Shown one piece after another: positions 6,707-11,951 of a stretch of DNA of 11,951 nucleotides. The translations under genes and the position numbers were made by a program. The notes below the pieces were generated by a model. That model did no database searches. It was given only the letters and a program-made list of their open reading frames with translations, and was not told the DNA's origin. Origin of the DNA: Firm-04 sp946413695. GTDB taxonomy: Bacteria > Bacillota > Clostridia > Oscillospirales > Ruminococcaceae. Within the stretch, counting starts at the first letter, position 1. Every line of letters begins with the position of its first letter. The DNA lies in contig CAMKLV010000088.1 in NCBI GenBank assembly GCA_946413695.1, positions 1 through 11,951 on the forward strand, in the 5' to 3' direction.

Positions 6707-6834
6707 AACGCAGGGTTCGGGAAATTTCCCGATTGCGGAGCAAGAAGTTTGACAGTGCGAAAATAATTTTCGAGTACTGTCATACCGATGCCGTCAAGGT
6801 CGCAGACTTTGCCCAAGAAATGAAACGCAAGTGA
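6703..6834 (+). CDS. 43-residue basic small protein or gene tail
   Basis: The ORF starts at ATG 6703, overlapping the TGA of the preceding frame as ATGA, which permits translational coupling. It encodes 43 residues beginning MKRRVREISRLRSKKF and ending QEMKRK before TGA 6832-6834. It is basic at both ends with a helical middle (KIIFEYCHTDAVKVADFAQ). A weak GGAAG lies about 10 bases before the ATG. It is not recognised. The start overlap and coding-like composition suggest it belonged to the same accessory operon as the truncated frame before it. With that gene broken and no promoter visible, expression is doubtful. Confidence 0.4.
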   Translation: MKRRVREISRLRSKKFDSAKIIFEYCHTDAVKVADFAQEMKRK

Positions 6835-6843
6835 AATGCTCCT

Positions 6844-6874
6844 GTTTTGATCAGCCGAAACGGCTTGTCAAAAC
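6844..6874. other. Hairpin after the small ORF
   Basis: GTTTTGA (6844-6850) pairs with TCAAAAC (6868-6874), and AGCCG (6853-6857) with CGGCT (6861-6865), around AAA with a two-base internal mismatch. It starts 10 bases after the stop at 6834. No T run follows on either strand, so it is not a standard intrinsic terminator. Confidence 0.45.
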
Positions 6875-6890
6875 GGATATTGGGCGGCGT

Positions 6891-7058
6891 CTATCTATTG
6901 GGGCACTTTTTGAGCGATTTCACGCAATTTTCACATTGGTGTTTGCAGCATTGGCAGATACTCGCATGATACTTCTCGTGATTTCTGAAACGCTTTTTGA
7001 TAATGCGGCTGATGAAGCAGAATTGGCAGATGGTATGTAGAATGTCCGACTTTGGTGT
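6891..7058 (-). pseudogene. Possible Cys/His-rich (zinc-finger-like) coding remnant
   Basis: This minus-strand frame ends at TAG 6891-6893. Over its last 55 codons it contains C-x2-C-x12-H-x3-H (ICQFC ... NHEKYH), then a cluster of six further cysteines (ICQCCKHQCENC and KCPN). The spacing is that of a C2H2 zinc finger, although the usual aromatic after the second Cys is Arg here. The frame is open further upstream to 7253, but that part runs through a GC-rich palindrome and Pro-rich low complexity, so it is not credible coding. The region is AT-richer than its neighbours. A plus-strand frame (6831-7040) overlaps it; neither is certain. Together with 7059-7262, which holds only the hairpins listed, this is the main gene-poor gap in the window. 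Confidence 0.25.
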
Positions 7059-7090
7059 AAAACAGGTTCCAGGGGGGGGAGGGCATTCCT

Positions 7091-7119
7091 GTGCCCCCCC
7101 GGATTGCTCCGGGGGGCAC
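7091..7119. repeat. GC-rich perfect-type palindrome
   Basis: GTGCCCCCC(C)GGA and TCCGGGGGGCAC form a 12-bp stem with one bulged C and a 4-base loop. It is preceded at 7071-7083 by a G run interrupted once. In composition it resembles the palindrome at 272-315 and may be another REP-like intergenic element inserted in the scrambled patch. Confidence 0.5.
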
Positions 7120-7196
7120 ACTTGCAGCGCAATGAACAATGGCAGACAAACGCCGTTGTAATATGAAAAGGAAGAAATCATTAAAATGACAGGCAC

Positions 7197-7224
7197 CGGA
7201 ACTGTTGAAGGGGAAACAGTTCCG
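7197..7224 (-). terminator. Possible 3' hairpin of the xylanase operon
   Basis: CGGAACTGTT (7197-7206) and AACAGTTCCG (7215-7224) form a perfect 10-bp stem with an 8-base loop, about 40 bases after the GH30 stop codon. On the minus strand only a short TTTT occurs, about ten bases later, so termination efficiency is uncertain. It may instead protect the mRNA 3' end. Confidence 0.4.
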
Positions 7225-7262
7225 ATGTCTGTCTGATTCTCTTTTAAGTTCATATCTCTGCG

Positions 7263-9329
7263 TCAAAAATCATGCCGGTCTGTCAGGTATTTATCGGTCT
7301 GCGCCGTCAGAAACAGAATATACCACTCAATATCACCTATGTCCATCCTTTTGTTGCTGTTAATATCCGCAGCTCTGATTTTTGCGGTATCCGTTTCCTG
7401 ACGGATCAGCAGAGATTTCGCAAGTGAAAGGTCAACTGCGTTGATTCTGCCGTCGCTGTTCACATCACCAAGCAAGATCGGTGCTTCCTGCGGTCCGTCG
7501 ATCTTTGTACCGGCAACAGCGCCGATGACCTCATCCACGAACAGATTGCCGGTACTCTCTGCGGTTTCAATGTAAAGGATCGGCGAGGACGCGCCGTTTG
7601 GAATCTGATAGTTCGGATTCGCAAGCTGCACATAGCCGCCGCTGCTGACAGCTTCTGCAATGTGGTCATACTGCTTTTCACCGGAAGCATCGGTATATTG
7701 CAGCGAGAGCATCACGGTCTGGGCTGTTTCACTGTAAACATCCGCGCTGAAGCTGTATTCTTTTCCTGCTTCAAACGTCGCGCCGTTGAGCGTTTTCTGT
7801 GCACCGTTCCATGCTTTTTCGCGTCCGGTGATGCTGAGCGCACCGCTGCTCTGATAGCCGTTTCCGCCATTCACTGCGGATGCAGCGCCTCTGCCTTCCC
7901 AGCTGCCGGCACCGCTCTCAAAGGTGTCATGGAAATAATACCCGTTTTCATCAGGCTTTTCAGGCTCCTGTTGGACGGGCTGACCGTTGTTTTCCGGAAC
8001 GGCCACGCCGTCGCTTTCCATTGTGACAACAAACGTCGATACGCTGTTTCCGGGAAGCGTTGCCCAGAAAGACGAGCCGGAATATTCCATACTCTTTGTC
8101 TCGGCGAGATTTTCACTGCTTGTTGTGCGGTAGCGGTCAACATTGGTGATATTGCGGCTGCTGACATTGAACTGCTGCGTCACATCGCCGCTGCCCTTGT
8201 TGACTGCGACGATTGTGATTTGCTTGTCACTGTGCTTATATGCCGAACAGAGCAGATTGCTGTCGGGCTGCTCGGTGGCGTCAATGCGGATATCGCCCGG
8301 ACGCACCCACTTGGAATACTGCGCCATCATGTAGCCGCGTTTTGTCGGCTTACCGTCGTTCTGACCAATCAGGCTGTAGCTGCGCCGGATGTACCACCAG
8401 ACATATGCGCTCATATTGCCGACGACCAGACCGTTGTGAATGTTCTCTGCTACCTTGACGGCTTCCGGCCAGCGGTTTGCAGAATCGGTATCGGAATTCG
8501 GCACATACACTTCCGTCATCCAGATTTCTTTGCCTGAGTTTTCGACGGTCGGATAGTCCATCTGGCTGCGCTGTGTGCCGTAGAAATGCGTACCGAAGAG
8601 ATCGCAGTTTGCCATTGCAGCCTGATTCTGGATGACGGCTTTATAATAGTTTTTGCCGTATCCGCCGCTTTCAGGACCGTACTGGAAGCTTTCTGCGGAC
8701 ATCAGCTTTGCGTGTGTTCCCTCTTTGACCGCCTTTCCGTAATTGGCAATAAAGCTTGCAGTACGGTCTGGCTTCCAGTGTGTCCAATCGCTGGAGCAGT
8801 CAGGCTCATTCTGTACAGAAACAGAGTACAGATTGATGCCTTGCCCCTCCATATATTTGATATAACTGTTCAGATGCTTGGCATAATCTGCCTCGGAGCC
8901 GTTTTTCAGCACATATTTTCCGCCGGTTCTGCCGCCGCTGCCGTTTGTCCGCATACTGGCGGGCGGGTTCCACGGTGTTGCGAAGACAGTCGCGCCAAGT
9001 TTCTGCGCCCCCTTCGCAGTCGGAACTGCGCGGGACCATGCATTGCTGTCATCGCTGACATAAATTCGCAGAACGGTCAGACCGAGTTGTCCCTGCCCAT
9101 TGCCGAAACAGGTCTGAATCTGCGCATCGGTGAGGTCATAGCCCTGCCATTCCGGCAGATTCATGCCGCCGAAGCCGCGGATGGTCTGATAGGTTTTGTT
9201 CGTATTGACCGTGCAGACGCTTGCTGCGTTTATCTGCGGTGCTGCCGGAAGCATCCCTGCGGAGCTCCACAGCATCACACCGGACAGCAATCCGGTCAAT
9301 ACCCGTTTGCGTGTTTGTTTCTTTCCCAT
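7263..9329 (-). CDS. Cellulosomal GH30 (glucurono)xylanase: GH30-CBM22-dockerin
   Basis: 688 residues, secreted. The signal peptide is about 1-36 (GKKQTRKR, hydrophobic core, AAPQINA-A). The GH30 catalytic region (about 40-437) has acid/base E175 in VQNEP and nucleophile E273 in WMTEVY. The later WWYIRRSY motif matches the Arg-containing loop that GH30 subfamily 8 glucuronoxylanases use to bind methylglucuronic acid, so cleavage of xylan near glucuronate branches is likely. After a Gln/Pro/Glu linker comes a CBM22-type (CBM_4_9) module (about 464-607), then a type I dockerin (about 619-675) with D622-N624-D626 and D655-N657-N659 calcium loops. The second repeat diverges from the first. Start: ATG 9329 with AAGGGGA upstream; the in-frame ATG at 9389 lacks a ribosome-binding site and would bury the signal peptide. 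It lies 71 bp after the GH10 gene with no promoter or terminator seen between them, so probably one operon. Confidence 0.93.
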   Translation of the reverse strand: MGKKQTRKRVLTGLLSGVMLWSSAGMLPAAPQINAASVCTVNTNKTYQTIRGFGGMNLPEWQGYDLTDAQIQTCFGNGQGQLGLTVLRIYVSDDSNAWSRAVPTAKGAQKLGATVFATPWNPPASMRTNGSGGRTGGKYVLKNGSEADYAKHLNSYIKYMEGQGINLYSVSVQNEPDCSSDWTHWKPDRTASFIANYGKAVKEGTHAKLMSAESFQYGPESGGYGKNYYKAVIQNQAAMANCDLFGTHFYGTQRSQMDYPTVENSGKEIWMTEVYVPNSDTDSANRWPEAVKVAENIHNGLVVGNMSAYVWWYIRRSYSLIGQNDGKPTKRGYMMAQYSKWVRPGDIRIDATEQPDSNLLCSAYKHSDKQITIVAVNKGSGDVTQQFNVSSRNITNVDRYRTTSSENLAETKSMEYSGSSFWATLPGNSVSTFVVTMESDGVAVPENNGQPVQQEPEKPDENGYYFHDTFESGAGSWEGRGAASAVNGGNGYQSSGALSITGREKAWNGAQKTLNGATFEAGKEYSFSADVYSETAQTVMLSLQYTDASGEKQYDHIAEAVSSGGYVQLANPNYQIPNGASSPILYIETAESTGNLFVDEVIGAVAGTKIDGPQEAPILLGDVNSDGRINAVDLSLAKSLLIRQETDTAKIRAADINSNKRMDIGDIEWYILFLTAQTDKYLTDRHDF

Positions 9330-9400
9330 TTTTAAATTTCCCCTTAAATCAATATTTGCACCGCACTCACATTGAATACGGTATTGCACAGAAACGTCAG

Positions 9401-11746
9401 TCAGTCCTCTGCCGTAAGCAGTTCTCTTTTCATAAGGCTGAAATCAACCGCATTCAGTTTTCCGTCGCTGTTCATGTCTCCGGCTTTCCAATCTGCAAGC
9501 TCCGTACCCGGTTCAGCCAGCAGCCATTTTTGCAGCAGAAGGACGTCTGCACGATCGAACTTCTTATCCGCGTTCACATCTCCTCTGATCGAATAATTCG
9601 GCTGTCCTGCGCCTTCAATGACTGTGTTTTCCACGGCACACATTGCTTCATCCATGAAGAAATCTTCGGTTCCGCTTTCTGTTTCAACATAGAGCTTCAT
9701 ATTGGATGCACCCTCCGGCAGCTTGTATGCCGTATTGCAGAGCTGCGCCCACGCGCCGCTGACCGCCATGCATTCCGCAATCGTATCATAATGCGTTTCG
9801 TCATTTGCATCCTTATACTGCAATTTCAGGAACATCGGCATCTGCGCTTCTTCTCCGGCATATTTGACGTTGACGCTGAAGCTGTACGATTCACCACCCT
9901 TGTAAATACCGGCACTGAGCTGCTTTTCGGCACCGTTCCATGCTTTTTCACGCCCGGTGATGCTGAGCGCACCGCTTCCGTCGGAATGCTCGCTGCTGCT
10001 GACGGCAATACTGGCTGCACCTCTCCCCTGCCAGCTGCCGGTCTGATCATCAAAGTGATCCTGGAAATAATACCCGTTTTCATCCGGCAAAGAAACCCCA
10101 TTACCGACATTTGAGCCGTCGCCCCATTCCGATTCCGGAATCAGTCCGGCGACCGCCTGATAGGCGAGCTTCGGCTGATTGTTCGCATCATGCAGCAGCG
10201 GCTTATTGTCCGCACCGATCCACGACAGCGAATCGTTCATGCCCCACATACAGACGGCTGTTACTCTGTTCGATTTCGGATGTGCATCGTTCCATTCCTT
10301 CGCAGCCTGAAAAATCGCCTTGTATTTGTTCGCCTGATCCTGCAGGGAATAGGTATTGCCTTTCAGGTTGATATCCAGCTCGGTGATCTGCACATTGCAG
10401 CCGATCGACAGAAAACGCTTCATTGCCTTGATATACGCATCCGTGCTGCCGAATCCGCTTGCGCCTGCATTGCAGTGTGACTGCATGCCGACGGCGTCCA
10501 GCAGTCCTTTGTCATACAGCGATTTGCAGAGATTGTAGATCGCGTTCTGCTTGCCGTCCCAGTATTCGTTGTAATCGTTATAACAGAGCGCGCAGCCTTC
10601 CGGCGCATATTTCTTGGCAATGCGGAATGCTTTTTCTACATAATGATTGTCTCCGTAGATCTGTACCCATGCAGACTTTCCGCTTTCTTTTTTATCATCA
10701 CCCGGTTCTCTTGCGCCGCCGTTGACATTGAACAGCTTGTCGGCGTTGGCAATGCACTCATTGGCAACATCATAGGCATAGAGATTCAGCGTCGGATACT
10801 GCTCTTTGATCAGACGGAACATTCCGCTGATATAGCTTTCCAGACGAATATCCATTGTCGCTTCATCAACCCAGCCGCTGTTTGCATTGTAGTCCTTTTT
10901 GAAGAACCATGTCGGTGTCTGGGCGTGCCAGACGAAGGTATGCCCGCGCATCGCAATATTGTGGCTTGCGCAGAAATCCATGATCGCGGCAGCGCTTTTC
11001 AATGATACACCGACCGTATCTCCTTTTGAGCTGCTCTGCACCAGCGTATAATCCGGCTTCATTTCGTTCGGACAGGTAACGCTGTTATATTCCTTCAGCA
11101 GGAGATTTGTGATATTAGAATTCTTGACAGTGGTGCCGTTCAGTGTGTTGCCGACACGGAAATAGGCGGCAAATTCATCCTTCAAACCCTTTGAAGCGTC
11201 TGCTGCATATACCGTATTTCCAGCAGATTGCGTTGTGACGGACACATCGTCAAATACAAAATCATTGACAGAATCCGTCGTGATCGTCAGCGTCAGATTT
11301 TCGGCATCCTGCGGCGCCTGATAATGACCGGACAGTTCCGTCCATGCGCCGCCCTTACTCTTTTTCGATGCGATCTCCGCGGTTTGCCCGATGCCGCCGC
11401 AGGTGTAGCTGAGCCGGAAATGAAACTGCTCATCTGCATCACTTCTGACCCGCACGCTGTAGTCATAAGTGACACAGCCGTCCAGATAGAAGTGCTTGTC
11501 GGATGCTGCACCGTCATTCGGCGATTTTCGTCCGGTCACTTTCATGCCTCTGGAGCCGTTGATCCCGAGACCGCTTTCTGCGTGCAGCGTGACCGTATCA
11601 CCGTCTTCGTACCATCCGCCGTAGGTTGTTTCAAAGTCGTTTGAAACGATCTCCGCTGCATAGGTATTCATTTCCGGCGGCAGATACCAGAGCAACCCCG
11701 CGCCGCATGATACCGCTGTCAGTAAACTGAATAATCTTTTTCTCAT
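9401..11746 (-). CDS. Cellulosomal GH10 endo-1,4-beta-xylanase: CBM22-GH10-CBM22-dockerin
   Basis: 781 residues, secreted. The signal peptide is about 1-31. An N-terminal CBM22-like module (about 33-172) precedes the GH10 barrel (about 185-535), which has GHTFVWH (268-274), acid/base E330 in YDVANE and nucleophile E456 in ITELD. Both Glu are retaining-mechanism residues for endo-cleavage of the xylan backbone. A second CBM22-type module (about 558-706) and a type I dockerin (about 719-778) follow; the dockerin loops are D723-N725-D727 and D757-N759-D761. The dockerin implies attachment to a cohesin-bearing scaffoldin. Start: ATG 11746 with AGGGGG eight bases upstream. The second CBM22 shares near-identical DNA tracts with that of the GH30 enzyme. 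It is the first gene of the likely xylanase operon, transcribed from an extended -10 promoter at about 11796. Confidence 0.96.
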   Translation of the reverse strand: MRKRLFSLLTAVSCGAGLLWYLPPEMNTYAAEIVSNDFETTYGGWYEDGDTVTLHAESGLGINGSRGMKVTGRKSPNDGAASDKHFYLDGCVTYDYSVRVRSDADEQFHFRLSYTCGGIGQTAEIASKKSKGGAWTELSGHYQAPQDAENLTLTITTDSVNDFVFDDVSVTTQSAGNTVYAADASKGLKDEFAAYFRVGNTLNGTTVKNSNITNLLLKEYNSVTCPNEMKPDYTLVQSSSKGDTVGVSLKSAAAIMDFCASHNIAMRGHTFVWHAQTPTWFFKKDYNANSGWVDEATMDIRLESYISGMFRLIKEQYPTLNLYAYDVANECIANADKLFNVNGGAREPGDDKKESGKSAWVQIYGDNHYVEKAFRIAKKYAPEGCALCYNDYNEYWDGKQNAIYNLCKSLYDKGLLDAVGMQSHCNAGASGFGSTDAYIKAMKRFLSIGCNVQITELDINLKGNTYSLQDQANKYKAIFQAAKEWNDAHPKSNRVTAVCMWGMNDSLSWIGADNKPLLHDANNQPKLAYQAVAGLIPESEWGDGSNVGNGVSLPDENGYYFQDHFDDQTGSWQGRGAASIAVSSSEHSDGSGALSITGREKAWNGAEKQLSAGIYKGGESYSFSVNVKYAGEEAQMPMFLKLQYKDANDETHYDTIAECMAVSGAWAQLCNTAYKLPEGASNMKLYVETESGTEDFFMDEAMCAVENTVIEGAGQPNYSIRGDVNADKKFDRADVLLLQKWLLAEPGTELADWKAGDMNSDGKLNAVDFSLMKRELLTAED

Positions 11747-11795
11747 TTTTTATTCCCCCTATATTTTTTTCGGTGAGTACGAATCCACCATTCTC

Positions 11796-11804
11796 AGTAT
11801 AGCA
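11796..11804 (-). promoter_or_regulatory. Extended -10 promoter of the xylanase operon
   Basis: On the minus strand TGC-TATACT (11804-11796) is an extended -10. At 16-18 bases upstream there is no good -35 hexamer, which suggests a need for an activator or dependence on the extended -10. The start point would be near 11789, giving a leader of about 43 bases. The 8-bp palindrome CCGATCGG (11804-11811) abuts the element. Confidence 0.5.
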
Positions 11805-11844
11805 CCGATCGGCAGGGAGAATCCATAGAGAATTGCGGAATTGA

Positions 11845-11870
11845 TTTGCCGTATTTCGTAAATACGCAAA
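11845..11870. promoter_or_regulatory. Inverted repeat upstream of the xylanase promoter, candidate operator
   Basis: TTTG-C-CGTATTT (11845-11856) and AAATACG-CAAA (11860-11870) form 11-bp arms with one bulged base and a CGT centre. It is centred about 70 bases upstream of the predicted xylanase start point, a position suited to an activator. It partly overlaps the A tract of the neighbouring terminator, so a role in that transcript's end cannot be excluded. Confidence 0.4.
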
Positions 11871-11899
11871 AAAAGAGCCTGTGACGCTTCACAGGCTCT
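11868..11899 (-). terminator. Intrinsic terminator of a gene beyond the right edge
   Basis: AGAGCCTGTGA (11874-11884) and TCACAGGCTCT (11889-11899) form an 11-bp stem with a 4-base loop. On the minus strand it is followed by a run of seven T. It ends transcription of a minus-strand gene lying outside the window and insulates the xylanase operon. Confidence 0.85.
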
Positions 11900-11913
11900 C
11901 AGCCTGTCCACAA

Positions 11914-11942
11914 AGCCCCTCTGCGAGCAACGCAGAGGGGCT
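11914..11942. other. Second strong hairpin beside the terminator
   Basis: AGCCCCTCTGCG (11914-11925) and CGCAGAGGGGCT (11931-11942) form a perfect 12-bp stem with a 5-base loop. Neither side has a good T run. It precedes the canonical terminator at 11899-11868 on the minus strand, so it may be a tandem 3'-end structure or a dispersed repeat unit. Confidence 0.55.
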
Positions 11943-11951
11943 AATTACACA

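Noticed and set aside
6831..7040. Plus-strand 69-codon ORF
   Set aside because: It starts with GTG across the preceding stop, runs through a hairpin, and ends in acidic/Ala-rich sequence typical of an antisense frame; the opposite strand has the more structured Cys/His pattern.
9330..9389. Upstream ATG for the GH30 enzyme at 9389
   Set aside because: It would place 20 polar residues before the signal peptide and has no ribosome-binding site; ATG 9329 has both features right.
8586..10114. Long plus-strand ORFs across the xylanase genes
   Set aside because: They lie opposite GH30 and GH10 coding sequence with catalytic motifs; no independent coding evidence.
11868..11942. tRNA or riboswitch from the paired hairpins
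   Set aside because: The two simple stems do not form a cloverleaf or a known aptamer; the first is a standard terminator with a T run.

Overview
The window looks like a piece of a Ruminococcus-type (cellulosome-forming Clostridia) chromosome. The two largest right-hand genes are secreted xylanases that end in two-repeat dockerins, and a third dockerin fragment lies nearby. This scaffoldin-dependent arrangement is typical of Ruminococcus flavefaciens, R. champanellensis and relatives. The moderate-to-high GC content (judged by eye) fits the R. champanellensis side better than R. albus or R. flavefaciens. That is inference; nothing here fixes the species.

Layout. All convincing intact genes read on the minus strand, so the following runs from right to left. 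(a) 11951-11747 holds the terminator of an unseen upstream gene, an inverted repeat and an extended -10 promoter. (b) 11746-9401 is a CBM22-GH10-CBM22-dockerin xylanase, followed 71 bp later by a GH30-CBM22-dockerin (glucurono)xylanase at 9329-7263. The two probably form one transcript and act together on xylan as cellulosomal enzymes. (c) 7262-5995 is a scrambled, partly AT-richer patch. It contains a Cys/His-rich coding remnant, GC-rich palindromes, a plus-strand fragment of a mobile-element-like protein overlapping a 43-codon ORF, and the 5'-truncated 3' end of another dockerin gene. (d) 5994-5155 holds two stacked promoters, a hairpin, an XRE regulator fused to a desulfoferrodoxin-like domain, and its terminator. 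(e) 5140-203 is a three-gene operon: OmpR-type response regulator, membrane histidine kinase, and DUF2207 membrane protein with a Cys-rich tail, with its own promoter and a likely terminator. (f) 314-1 is gene-free and repeat-rich.

The most unusual items are two. The histidine kinase carries a second, degenerate copy of its ATP-binding domain fused at the C terminus: the N-box Asn is replaced and the G2 box is precisely missing. The XRE protein has a superoxide-reductase-like domain in which two of five iron ligands appear substituted. No CRISPR array, tRNA, rRNA or intact transposase was seen.
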